NCBI RefSeq assembly: GCF_039541955.1
Contig: NZ_BAABHF010000065.1
Location: 69,381-133,380 of the forward strand
DNA from: Actinoallomurus oryzae
GTDB taxonomy: Bacteria > Actinomycetota > Actinomycetes > Streptosporangiales > Streptosporangiaceae
Direction: 5' to 3'
Length of the DNA stretch: 64,000 bases
The stretch's first letter is position 1. Every line of letters begins with the position of its first letter. The notes beneath the pieces are model-generated. The model saw only the letters and a list, made by a program, of their open reading frames with translations, was not told where the DNA came from and did not search any database. Below are positions 17,038 through 24,279 of this stretch, one piece after another. The translations under genes and the position numbers were made by a program.

Positions 17038-17340
17038 TCACGACGTCCGGCGCCAGGGCCAGGGGTTGTGGCGCCAGGTCCGGGCGTGGATGAGGCCGAC
17101 GGCGAGCACACCCACGGCCCCGGCGGCGTACCCGGCGAGCGGATGGGCGGCCGTGTGGGCGAAGTGCCAGCAGACCGCGGCCACCAGGAACATCCCGCAG
17201 CCGATCAGCACGTTCGTCACCGCGGAGTCGCCGAACGGCGCCGGGTTACGGCCGTCGCCGGTGCTCCCGGCCACGAAGTACGGCAGCCCGTTACCGCCGG
17301 AGAATCCGGCGAGGAGCGCGAGCAGGATCGTCGTCAGCAC
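17038..17340 (-). CDS. Small membrane protein coupled to TetR regulator
   Basis: 100 residues, GTG start, three to four hydrophobic stretches (LTTILLALLAGFSG, NVLIGCGMFLVAAVCWHFAH, LAGYAAGAVGVLAVGLIHA). No family recognised. Its start overlaps the TetR gene stop by 7 bases, so both are on one transcript and the TetR protein probably controls it. It ends 2 bases from the convergent kinase gene. Confidence 0.7.
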   Translation of the reverse strand: MLTTILLALLAGFSGGNGLPYFVAGSTGDGRNPAPFGDSAVTNVLIGCGMFLVAAVCWHFAHTAAHPLAGYAAGAVGVLAVGLIHARTWRHNPWPWRRTS

Positions 17341-17933
17341 TTCGCCTCACCCGCCCGGTGGCGCAGCAGCGGCATCAGCACGTGGTCGACGAGTTCGGCG
17401 AGGAAGGCGTCGTCCAGCGGCTCACCGGTGACGAACGCCCGCGAGAACAGCATCGCCGAGCACAGCTCCGCCAGCAGCGTGCGGTCGATGCCGTCGGGCA
17501 GCTCGCCTCGGGCCCGGGCCCGGTCGAGCACCGGGTCGAACGCCTGCCGCTTGTCGTCGATCATCTGCGTTCGCACCGTACGGGCCAGCTCGTCGTCGTG
17601 GTGCATCGCGGTCATCAGGCCCAGCAGCAGCCCGGCGTCCTGCTCGGTCAACCCGTCGCGCATCGCCCGCAGCGTGCCCAGGAGGTCGGCGCGCAGGTCG
17701 CCCGGGTCCGGCTGTGCCGCCATCGCGCGCCCCGCGTGCCGCCCGACCGCGGTCACGACCATCTCGGCCTTGCCCGACCAGCGGCGATAGATGGTCGCCT
17801 TGCTGGCGTGGGCACGGGTGGCGATCGCGTCCATGGTCATCCGGTCGTACCCGACCTCGGTCAGCAGCTCCAGCGTCGCCGCGAGGATCGCCTCCTCGCG
17901 CGCCTCGCCGCGCGGAGGGTCGTCGTTCTTCAC
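17334..17933 (-). CDS. TetR/AcrR family transcriptional regulator
   Basis: About 199 residues. The N-terminal HTH is ILAATLELLTEVGYDRMTMD followed by IATRAHASKATIYRRWSGKAEM (residues about 15-60), typical of TetR; the C-terminal helical domain contains LLLGLMTAMHHDDELARTVR. GTG 17933 is chosen because GAGG lies about 9 bases upstream; GTG 17939 is only 2-3 bases from it. A 23-bp palindrome 26 bases upstream is its likely operator, implying autoregulation together with the coupled membrane protein gene. Confidence 0.92.
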   Translation of the reverse strand: MKNDDPPRGEAREEAILAATLELLTEVGYDRMTMDAIATRAHASKATIYRRWSGKAEMVVTAVGRHAGRAMAAQPDPGDLRADLLGTLRAMRDGLTEQDAGLLLGLMTAMHHDDELARTVRTQMIDDKRQAFDPVLDRARARGELPDGIDRTLLAELCSAMLFSRAFVTGEPLDDAFLAELVDHVLMPLLRHRAGEAKC

Positions 17934-17958
17934 CCGCACACCTCGTTCTCGGAGTCAT

Positions 17959-17981
17959 GTGAACGAAACCGTTTCGTTCAC
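17959..17981. promoter_or_regulatory. 23-bp perfect palindrome, probable TetR operator
   Basis: Arms GTGAACGAAAC and GTTTCGTTCAC around a central C. It lies between the TetR gene (start 17933/17939) and the acyl-CoA dehydrogenase-like gene (start 18052). ACGAAAC-GTTTCG cores are typical TetR-family operators. Which of the two transcription units it controls, or both, is not shown. Confidence 0.75.
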
Positions 17982-18051
17982 TATACCGGATGTGCGCCGG
18001 ACCTCGGCCGGGGTCTGCTAGAGCGGCCGAAATCGGGGTAGCGCGAGGCGG

Positions 18052-18945
18052 GTGAATCCATGGCAGCGACATGTCGAACGAAGATTTCGCGAGGTCGCCG
18101 GGCTGCGCGTCCCCCTGCCCGGCGGCGGGGCGACGCGTGAGCGGTGGGCCCTGTTCGCCCGGGTCGCCGAAGAGGACCTCTCCCTCGCCCGGCTCAGCGA
18201 GGGACACTTCGACGCGGTGGCGATCCTCGCCGAGCTGAACGGGCCCGAGCCGGCCCCCGGCGACCTCTGGGGCGTGTGGGCGGCCAAGCCGCCGAGCCTG
18301 GAGGCCTCCGGCGGGCGGGTCAGCGGCGTCAGGCCGTACTGCAGCGGAGCCCGCGTCTGCACCCGCGCGCTCGTGACCGCCGGCGACCTGCTGTTCGCGG
18401 TGCGGCCCGGCGAGCCGATCGAGGGCACGTGGCCGGCGACCGGCATGGCGGCCAGCGACAGCCTCGACGTGCGGTTCACCGACGCTCCGGCCGAACAGGT
18501 GGGGCTGCCGGGCGGGTACACCGGGCGGCCCGGGTTCCACCACGGAGGGGTCGGCGTCGCCGCGGTCTGGTACGGCGGCGCCCGCGCGGTGGCCCGTCCC
18601 CTGCTCGGCGTCCGCGAGCCGCACGCGCTGGCGCACCTGGGCGCGGTCGAGATCGCGCTGACCTCGGCGCGCGACGCGCTGGAGCGGGCGGCGGCCGAGA
18701 TCGACGCGGACCCGCTCGACCGCAAGGAGCAGGCGGCGGCCCGCGCCCTGCGGGTGCGGTCGCTGGTGGCCGAGGTCGCGGCGGAGGTCCTCGACCGTAC
18801 GGGCCGTGCTCTCGGCGCGGGGCCGCTCTCCCACGACGAGGCGCACGCGCGGCGGGTGGCGGACCTGACCGTCTACATCCGCCAGCACCACGCCGAGCGC
18901 GACCTGGCCGCCCTGGGCGCGACGGTCACCGGAGACACCTGGTGA
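18052..18945 (+). CDS. Acyl-CoA dehydrogenase-like protein
   Basis: 297 residues against about 380 for classical family members, so it is a shortened form. Recognisable parts are the middle beta-domain with GVWAAKPPSLEASGGRVSGV, RPYCSGARVCTRALVTA, DSLDVRFTDAPAEQVG, and the C-terminal helical bundle ending RVADLTVYIRQHHAERDLAALG. The N-terminal helical domain is reduced, and the usual catalytic Glu could not be assigned. First gene of a four-gene coupled unit with PIG-L deacetylase, methyltransferase and glycosyltransferase. It may oxidise or bind an acyl/amino-acyl precursor (inference). GTG start; the ribosome site is weak (GAGG 3 bases away). Confidence 0.8.
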   Translation: MNPWQRHVERRFREVAGLRVPLPGGGATRERWALFARVAEEDLSLARLSEGHFDAVAILAELNGPEPAPGDLWGVWAAKPPSLEASGGRVSGVRPYCSGARVCTRALVTAGDLLFAVRPGEPIEGTWPATGMAASDSLDVRFTDAPAEQVGLPGGYTGRPGFHHGGVGVAAVWYGGARAVARPLLGVREPHALAHLGAVEIALTSARDALERAAAEIDADPLDRKEQAAARALRVRSLVAEVAAEVLDRTGRALGAGPLSHDEAHARRVADLTVYIRQHHAERDLAALGATVTGDTW

Positions 18946-19685
18946 GCCCGGAGCCCGCACCCCTCGCACCGGACGCCGGCGAGACCGCCCCCGCCGAGCC
19001 GAACCCGATCGACGCTCCCGGCACCACCGAACACGAGTGGCGCGCGTGGGACGGCCTGCCCGCACTGCCTGTACTCGACACGACCGCGTGGCGCAGTGTC
19101 GTGGTGGTCGCGGCGCACCCCGACGACGAGGTTCTCGGCGCGGGCGGCCTGATGTCCCTGCTCGCCGCCCGTGGCGTGCGGCTGCGGCTCGTCGCCGTGA
19201 CCGACGGCGAGGCCTCACACCCCGCCGTCCCGCCCGGAGAGATCGCCGCCCGCCGGATCGCCGAGTCGGCCGCCGCGCTGAGGCACATCGGCGCGTGCGA
19301 GACCGTACGGCTCGGGCTGCCCGACAGCGGCGTACGGGACGAAGAGCTGCGCCGCCTCCTGCCGGACCTGGTCGCGGGCTTCGACGCGTGCCTGGCGCCC
19401 TGGGAGAAGGACGTGCACCCCGACCACGAGGCCGTCGGCCGCGCCGCGCTGGCCTGCGGCGGGCAGGTGTGGCGTTTCCCCATCTGGACCTGGCACTGGG
19501 CACGGCCCGGCGACCCGCGGCTGCCCTGGGACCGGGCCGTACGGGTGCCGCTGTCCCCAGAGGCACGCGAGCGGAAGGAGGCGGCCATCGGCTGCTTCGC
19601 CAGCCAGCTCGAAGGGCCCGAGCCGATCCTGCCGCCGGGCGTCGTGGACCACTTCGCGCGCCCGTGGGAGGTGCTCTTTCGGTGA
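18942..19685 (+). CDS. PIG-L family deacetylase
   Basis: 247 residues, GTG start overlapping the previous stop (GTGA). The zinc motif is VVAAHPDDEVLGAGG at about residues 60-74, followed by GVRLRLVAVTDGEASHP, VRLGLPDSGVRDEEL and the second metal His segment KDVHPDHEAVGRAAL. This fold removes N-acetyl from GlcNAc-type sugars (MshB, Bca, PIG-L). The 45-residue Pro/Glu-rich N-terminus is disordered. In this operon it probably deacetylates a glycoconjugate that the following methyltransferase and glycosyltransferase also act on. Confidence 0.92.
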   Translation: MSPEPAPLAPDAGETAPAEPNPIDAPGTTEHEWRAWDGLPALPVLDTTAWRSVVVVAAHPDDEVLGAGGLMSLLAARGVRLRLVAVTDGEASHPAVPPGEIAARRIAESAAALRHIGACETVRLGLPDSGVRDEELRRLLPDLVAGFDACLAPWEKDVHPDHEAVGRAALACGGQVWRFPIWTWHWARPGDPRLPWDRAVRVPLSPEARERKEAAIGCFASQLEGPEPILPPGVVDHFARPWEVLFR

Positions 19686-20272
19686 CGCTCGGACCGGAGT
19701 ACTTCGCGCGGGTCTACGCCGGCTCGCCCGACCCGTGGGGATTCACCAGCCGCTGGTACGAGGAGCGCAAGTACGCGCTGAGCCTGGCGATGCTGCCGCG
19801 ACGGCACTACGAGGACGCGTTCGAGCCGGGCTGCTCGATCGGCGTGCTGACCGCGATGCTCGCGCCGCGCTGCGACCGCCTGCTGTCCTGCGACGTCGCG
19901 CCGGAGGCGGTACGGCAGGCCCGGCGGCGGGCGCCCGGGGCGCGGGTGGAGCGGCGGACGCTCCCCGAGGACTGGCCGGACGGGACGTTCGACCTGATCG
20001 TGTTCTCGGAGTTCCTCTACTACCTGGACGAGAGAGACCTGGGTCAGGTGCTCGATCTGGCCACCAAGGCCCTCCGGCCGGACGGCACCCTCCTGGCGGT
20101 GCACTGGCGGCACCCCGTGGCCGACTACCCGCAGACCGGCGACGCGGTGCACGCGGCCCTCGCCCGTACCGGCCTGGCCCGGCTCGCCGAGCACCGGGAG
20201 GCCGACTTCGTCGCCGAGGTGTACATGAACGGCGAACCGGTCTCGGTGGCCACCGCCGAGGGCCTCACGTGA
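19682..20272 (+). CDS. SAM-dependent methyltransferase (NodS-like)
   Basis: 196 residues, GTG start overlapping the PIG-L stop (GTGA). It begins with the NodS-type GPEYFARVYAGSPDPWGFTS then WYEERKYALSLAMLP, has motif I AFEPGCSIGVLTAML, DVAPEAVRQARR, and the acidic motif FDLIVFSEFLYYL. NodS N-methylates deacetylated chitooligosaccharides; a similar N-methylation after the PIG-L step is a reasonable but unproven guess. Confidence 0.9.
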   Translation: MTLGPEYFARVYAGSPDPWGFTSRWYEERKYALSLAMLPRRHYEDAFEPGCSIGVLTAMLAPRCDRLLSCDVAPEAVRQARRRAPGARVERRTLPEDWPDGTFDLIVFSEFLYYLDERDLGQVLDLATKALRPDGTLLAVHWRHPVADYPQTGDAVHAALARTGLARLAEHREADFVAEVYMNGEPVSVATAEGLT

Positions 20273-21063
20273 AAGCCCGAGCGGGAGCGACGCAGCGAGT
20301 GGAGTGGGCGGTGAGGGACGAGCCGCCCGCGGAGCGAGTGAGGAGCGGACGCGACCAGAAAGCCCGAGCGGGAGCGACGCAGCGAGTGGAGTGGGCGGTG
20401 AGGGACGAGCCGCCCGCGGAGCGAGTGAGGAGCGGACGCGACCAGAAAGCCGGCGTGGTGGTGCCGGCGCACGACGAGCAGGAACGGCTGCCGGCCTGCC
20501 TGGCCGCGCTCCGCGGCATCCCGGTCGTGGTCGTCGCCGACGCCTGCACCGACCGTACGGCCGAGGTGGCCCGACGGTACGGGGCGCAGGTCGTGGAGAT
20601 CGCCGCCCGCAACGTCGGGGCCGCCCGCGCGGCCGGGGTACGCGCGCTGCTGCGGCGCGGGGTGTCGTGGGTGGCCACCACCGACGCCGACACCCTGGTG
20701 CCGCCGGGATGGCTCGCCTCCCAGCTGCGGTACGCGGCGCGGGGCTGGGACGCCGTCGTCGGCACGGTCGAGGTCACGGACTGGACCGGGCACGAGCCCC
20801 GGCGGATCGCCGCCTACGCCCGTCACTACGCGCGTGACCCCGCCCCCGTCCACGGCGCCAACCTCGGCTTCAGCGCGCACGCGTACGTGACCTCCGGCGG
20901 CTTCCCGCCGCTCCGTACGGGCGAGGACCGCGCGCTCGTCGCCGCGATGACGGCCGCGGGCCACCGCGTGCTGCACACACCCCAGGTCAGGGTCATCACC
21001 TCCGCACGGCACCGCTACCGGGCACCGCACGGCTTCGGTCACTTCCTCACGACGCTCGGATGA
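20269..21063 (+). CDS. GT2 glycosyltransferase with repeat-derived N-terminus
   Basis: 264 residues. GTG 20269 overlaps the methyltransferase stop. Residues 2-59 are two identical 29-residue units (KARAGATQRVEWAVRDEPPA and following) encoded by an 87-bp tandem repeat, then the GT-A domain begins at AGVVVPAHDEQERLPACL, with VVVVADACTDRTAEVARRYG, the metal motif ATTDADTLVPPGWL, GANLGFSAHAYVTSGGFPPL and the acceptor motif GEDRALV. The added N-terminus is absent from normal GT2 proteins, where the strand V-V-V-P-A-H-D lies near the start. No membrane anchor. It presumably glycosylates the product of the preceding three enzymes. Confidence 0.88.
   Translation: MKARAGATQRVEWAVRDEPPAERVRSGRDQKARAGATQRVEWAVRDEPPAERVRSGRDQKAGVVVPAHDEQERLPACLAALRGIPVVVVADACTDRTAEVARRYGAQVVEIAARNVGAARAAGVRALLRRGVSWVATTDADTLVPPGWLASQLRYAARGWDAVVGTVEVTDWTGHEPRRIAAYARHYARDPAPVHGANLGFSAHAYVTSGGFPPLRTGEDRALVAAMTAAGHRVLHTPQVRVITSARHRYRAPHGFGHFLTTLG
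20272..20445. repeat. 87-bp perfect tandem repeat, two copies in frame within GT2 gene
   Basis: Copies 20272-20358 and 20359-20445 appear identical; six further bases (AAAGCC) begin a third copy. Being 29 codons long, the repeat keeps the frame open. The unit contains GAGCGACGCAGCGAGTGGAG-like strings of the GAGCGA/GCGAG type seen in dispersed actinomycete intergenic repeats, and reads without stops on both strands. It sits exactly after the start codon of the glycosyltransferase gene. Confidence 0.9.
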
Positions 21064-21115
21064 GCGCATGATCGGCGCGCGCTGGGTAGGGCTTCTGACG
21101 GACGAAGGAGGTCTC

Positions 21116-21355
21116 ATGAGTGGTATCGGGATTCTGGCGGTCCTCGGGCTCATCCTGATCGTGATCGTCCTGATCGGCTGGATCTTCATGACCGTGCGAG
21201 CGAGCCGGCACCCGATGAAGAGCAGGAACCCCGGTGGCAGGCTCAGGCGCGGACCGGTCTCGGGCGGAGCGATCCACGGCGACCCGGGCCAGAACATCCT
21301 CACCGGCGAGGCCCCGCGTCAGGACACGCCCGAAGAGCACCGCAAGAACCTTTAG
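21116..21355 (+). CDS. Small single-pass membrane protein
   Basis: 79 residues. ATG 21116 is preceded by GAAGGAGG 5-6 bases upstream, a strong ribosome site. One N-terminal transmembrane helix (IGILAVLGLILIVIVLIGWI), then a basic, hydrophilic tail (SRHPMKSRNPGGRLRRG, EEHRKNL). Resembles the DUF6479-type small actinomycete membrane proteins of unknown role. Stands alone between the glycosyltransferase and Ppx genes. Confidence 0.72.
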   Translation: MSGIGILAVLGLILIVIVLIGWIFMTVRASRHPMKSRNPGGRLRRGPVSGGAIHGDPGQNILTGEAPRQDTPEEHRKNL

Positions 21356-21425
21356 TCACGTCCGTAAACCTCCGCCGCGCGGATACGTTGAGTGATGTTC
21401 CGGAACGGTGGGTAGAGCGTTACCC

Positions 21426-22469
21426 ATGCGCCTCGGTGTCCTCGACGTCGGATCGAACTCCGCCCATCTGAAGATCGTGGAACTCCGTCCCGGGGAGCCT
21501 CCGCGGCCGGTCCGGTCGGTGAAGCACCCGACGCTGCTGGCCGACGCGATCGCCCCGGACGGAAGCATCCAGGCGCCGGCCGTCGAGCGGCTGGTCACGG
21601 CGGTCGGCGCGACCGCCCGCGCGGCCGAGGACGAGCACCTCGACGAACTGATCGCCTTCGCCACCTCCACGGTGCGCGACGCGGCCAACCGCGAGCCGGT
21701 CCTCGAGCGGGTGGCGGCCGAGACCGGGATCCGGCTGGGACACCTGTCCGGGCAGGACGAGGCACGCCTCACGTTCCTGGCCGCCCGCGCCTGGTACGGC
21801 TGCTCGGCCGGTCCGATGCTGCTGATGGACATCGGCGGCGGGTCCACCGAACTCGCCTACGGCGACGGCGAGGAGCCCGCGCCGGCCCTGTCCCTGCCGC
21901 TGGGCGCCGGACGGCTGACCCGCGCCTTCCTGCCCGGTGACCCGCCACGCCCACGCGACGTCCGGCTGCTGCGGCGGTTCGTGTACGAGCGCCTGGCCGG
22001 GGTCGGCGGGCGGATCCGGGGGCTTCCCCCGGCGCGGCGGGTGGTGGCGACGTCCAAGACCTTCAAGCAGCTCGCCCGGCTGACCGGCGCGCCGGGAGGC
22101 GCGGCCGGCCCGTACGCGCGCCGGGTCCTGCGCCGCGACCTGCTGCGCGACCGGATCCCCGAGCTCGTCGCGTGCGACGACCGGCACCGGGCCCGGCTGC
22201 CCGGCGTGGCGAAGAGCCGGGTGCATCAGATCGTCGCGGGAGCGATCGTCGCCGAGGCCCTGATGACGACGCTCGGCCTGGACGAGGCCGAGGTCTGCCC
22301 GTGGGCCCTGCGCGAGGGGATCGCGGTCCGGCGGACGCGGACCGCGACGGCACTCGCGGTCACCGACGAGCTGGGGAGCCTGGTCCAGCGCTCCTTCGGC
22401 CCCCGGCGCGCCGTGCCGGCGTTACCGGCCGGCCGGAGCGCGACCGTCGCCGCGGGAGGGTCACGGTGA
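21426..22469 (+). CDS. Ppx/GppA family phosphatase (exopolyphosphatase)
   Basis: 347 residues of the ASKHA fold. Phosphate-1 motif MRLGVLDVGSNSAHLKIVE at the N-terminus, FATSTVRDAANRE, SGQDEARLTFLAAR and phosphate-2 motif LLMDIGGGSTELAYG (about 138-152). The protein hydrolyses polyphosphate or pppGpp gamma-phosphate in the cytoplasm; actinomycetes usually have two short Ppx proteins such as this. ATG 21426 is chosen over an upstream in-frame start because the family begins right there. It overlaps the convergent topoisomerase gene by 9 bases. Confidence 0.92.
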   Translation: MRLGVLDVGSNSAHLKIVELRPGEPPRPVRSVKHPTLLADAIAPDGSIQAPAVERLVTAVGATARAAEDEHLDELIAFATSTVRDAANREPVLERVAAETGIRLGHLSGQDEARLTFLAARAWYGCSAGPMLLMDIGGGSTELAYGDGEEPAPALSLPLGAGRLTRAFLPGDPPRPRDVRLLRRFVYERLAGVGGRIRGLPPARRVVATSKTFKQLARLTGAPGGAAGPYARRVLRRDLLRDRIPELVACDDRHRARLPGVAKSRVHQIVAGAIVAEALMTTLGLDEAEVCPWALREGIAVRRTRTATALAVTDELGSLVQRSFGPRRAVPALPAGRSATVAAGGSR

Positions 22470-23519
22470 CCCGGCGCAGTCGGTCAGGATCTTCAGGACG
22501 GCCTTCTCGACCGGACCGCGCGTGGCGAGCTCGCCGAGGTCGCGTCCCTTGCCGAGGTCGGCGAGCGCCGGCTCGACCGTGACGCCCTGCTCGTACAGCT
22601 CGATGATCCGCGGGTCGATGTAGGAGGCCCGCGCGACGGCGGGGGTGTTGCCGAGGTACTCCGACACCTCGCGCACGACCCGGACGACCGCGCGCCTGCG
22701 CGCGTTGGCGGTGGTCGCGGCGGGTCTGGAGACGGCGAGCCCCACCGCCGCGAGCACGGTCGCGTGCCAGGTGCGGAAGTCCTTGGCGGTGAACTCCCCG
22801 TCGGAGATCTCCCGGAGGTAGTCGTTGATGTCCGCGGCGGTGACGTTGTGCCAGCGCGGGCCGCTCCGGTAGGCCAGGAGCTCCTCCCCGCCGCTCCGGC
22901 GCCGCTTCAGGCTCCGTACGACGGCCATGACCTGGTCGTCGACGAGGGCCTGCTCGCGCTCCTTGGCGCCCTTGGCGGTGTAGTCGAAGACGATCTCACC
23001 GTGCGAGCACGTGACGTGCTCGCGACGGATGGTCGCCAGGCCGTACGTGCCGTTCTCCGCGGCGTACTCCTCACCGCCCGGCCGGAAGAATCCCAGGTCG
23101 ATCAGGCGGATCGCGGCGGCGAGCACGCGTTCGCGGCCCAGCCCCCGGCCGTCGAGGTGGCGCTCGACCCGCTCGCGGACGCGGGGCAGGGCGGCGCCGA
23201 ACGCCAGGACCCGGTCGTGCTTCTCCCGGTCGCGCCGCTCACGCCACCGGTCGTGGTACCGGTACTGCCGCCGGCCCGCCGCGTCGGTCCCGACCGCCTG
23301 GATGTGCCCGTTCTCGTCGGGACAGATCCACACGTCCTCCCACGCCGGCGGGATCACCAGTGCCTTGATGCGGGCGAGCGTGTCCGGATCCCTGATCGCG
23401 ACGGCCTCCCCGTCGAAGTAGCGGAACCCACGGCCACACCGTCTCCGGCGAATGCCCGGACCGCCGAGGTCGCTGCGCACGAGCTCGACCGTCAGGGCGT
23501 CCTCTCGCGTGTCATCCAC
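22461..23519 (-). CDS. DNA topoisomerase IB
   Basis: 352 residues, the size of bacterial (poxvirus-like) TopIB. N-terminal GPGIRRRRCGRGFRYFDGEA, then IKALVIPPAWEDVWICPDEN and YHDRWRERRDREKHDRVLAF. The catalytic set includes the Arg in TCSHGEIVFDYTAKGAKERE-adjacent helices, DFRTWHATVLAA (His), and the nucleophile Tyr in NTPAVARASYIDPRIIELY. Relaxes both positive and negative supercoils by 3'-phosphotyrosyl nicking. Stands alone; not essential in most bacteria. Confidence 0.95.
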   Translation of the reverse strand: MDDTREDALTVELVRSDLGGPGIRRRRCGRGFRYFDGEAVAIRDPDTLARIKALVIPPAWEDVWICPDENGHIQAVGTDAAGRRQYRYHDRWRERRDREKHDRVLAFGAALPRVRERVERHLDGRGLGRERVLAAAIRLIDLGFFRPGGEEYAAENGTYGLATIRREHVTCSHGEIVFDYTAKGAKEREQALVDDQVMAVVRSLKRRRSGGEELLAYRSGPRWHNVTAADINDYLREISDGEFTAKDFRTWHATVLAAVGLAVSRPAATTANARRRAVVRVVREVSEYLGNTPAVARASYIDPRIIELYEQGVTVEPALADLGKGRDLGELATRGPVEKAVLKILTDCAGSP

Positions 23520-23640
23520 ATTCCTCCCGCTACCCGCGGGCGTTCCGGCCTATCACCGGCGGCGCGTCCTCGTGCGCAGGTGTGAAACGCGCAGGGTGGG
23601 TAGGCGATCGGTAACGGCCGATCGTGAAAGGAGCACATCG

Positions 23641-23898
23641 ATGCCGAGAGCACAGATCAAGGACGAGAAGACCTACCAGAAGCTCCGTGAGAAGGGCGAG
23701 AGCAAGGAGAAGGCCGCCCGGATCGCCAACGCGTCGGCGGGCAGCTCACGCAAGTCGGTCGGCAAGAAGGGCGGCAAGAGCCCGTCGTACGACGAGTGGA
23801 ATAAGGACGACCTGGTCAAACGCGCCCGGGAGATCGGCGTCAAGGGCCGGTCGACGATGACCAAGGCCCAGCTCGTCAAGGCCCTGCGCAACCACTAG
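23641..23898 (+). CDS. Small basic Rho-N/SAP-like protein (DUF7218 type)
   Basis: 85 residues, very rich in Lys. MPRAQIKDEKTYQKLREKGE, SKEKAARIANASAG, a KSVGKKGGKSPSYDEW linker, then a C-terminal helix-turn-helix-like DDLVKRAREIGVKGRSTMTK with AQLVKALRNH, typical of Rho N-terminal/SAP domains that bind nucleic acid. Strong AAAGGAG before ATG 23641. Often stress-induced or plasmid-borne in actinomycetes; here isolated. Confidence 0.85.
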   Translation: MPRAQIKDEKTYQKLREKGESKEKAARIANASAGSSRKSVGKKGGKSPSYDEWNKDDLVKRAREIGVKGRSTMTKAQLVKALRNH

Positions 23899-23948
23899 GA
23901 GACGCCGGCCGACGGGGGCTCCGGTCGACTAGGAGACACCGGTCGACG
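23895..23948. repeat. Imperfect 20-bp direct repeat spanning two convergent stop codons
   Basis: CTAGGAGACGCCGGCCGACG (23895-23914) recurs as CTAGGAGACACCGGTCGACG (23929-23948), 34 bases apart with two mismatches. Each copy carries a palindromic CTAG that supplies a TAG stop: the first ends the plus-strand basic protein, the second ends the minus-strand membrane protein. Confidence 0.7.
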
Positions 23949-24279
23949 TGAGGCGGGCGCGGGTCAGGCCGCCGGTGGCGAAGACCACCGCGCCCGTACC
24001 GTCGACCAGGGCCGCCCGCCGCCAGGCCGGCAGGAGCGCCACCGCGCCTGCGCACGTCGCCGCGTGGAGCAGATCCACCGCCGCGCCCGCGCGGGCGAGG
24101 GCGCGCGTGGGGTGGGCCAGCTCCACCCCGGCCTGCAGGAGATGGCGGGTGCCGAGCACGCGCAGCACCCACGTCTGGGACCGCGTCGCCGGACGGCCCG
24201 TGAGCGTGTGCAGAACCAGGTCCGGCACGGTCACGAGCAGCCCGCCCCACGCGAGTCGCGCCGCGGCCAGGCCCCTCAC
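23929..24279 (-). CDS. Small membrane protein coupled to SDR gene
   Basis: 116 residues. GTG 24279 overlaps the SDR stop (GTGA), so it is translated from the SDR transcript. Hydrophobic segments LAWGGLLVTVPDLVLHTLTG, LLHAATCAGAVALLPAW and ALVDGTGAVVFATGGL give two to three membrane passes. A family name was not recognised. Probably a companion of the SDR. Confidence 0.7.
   Translation of the reverse strand: MRGLAAARLAWGGLLVTVPDLVLHTLTGRPATRSQTWVLRVLGTRHLLQAGVELAHPTRALARAGAAVDLLHAATCAGAVALLPAWRRAALVDGTGAVVFATGGLTRARLTSTGVS

Noticed and set aside
14654..17041. 795-codon minus-strand frame opposite the WD40 kinase
   Set aside because: Mirror of the repetitive WD40 coding sequence, without start signals or domains.
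20265..20777. Minus-strand frame encoding the repeat (SAPHSLRGRLVPHRPLHSLRRS type)
   Set aside because: Such peptides recur in databases only because the repeat is open on both strands; it is antisense to the glycosyltransferase gene.
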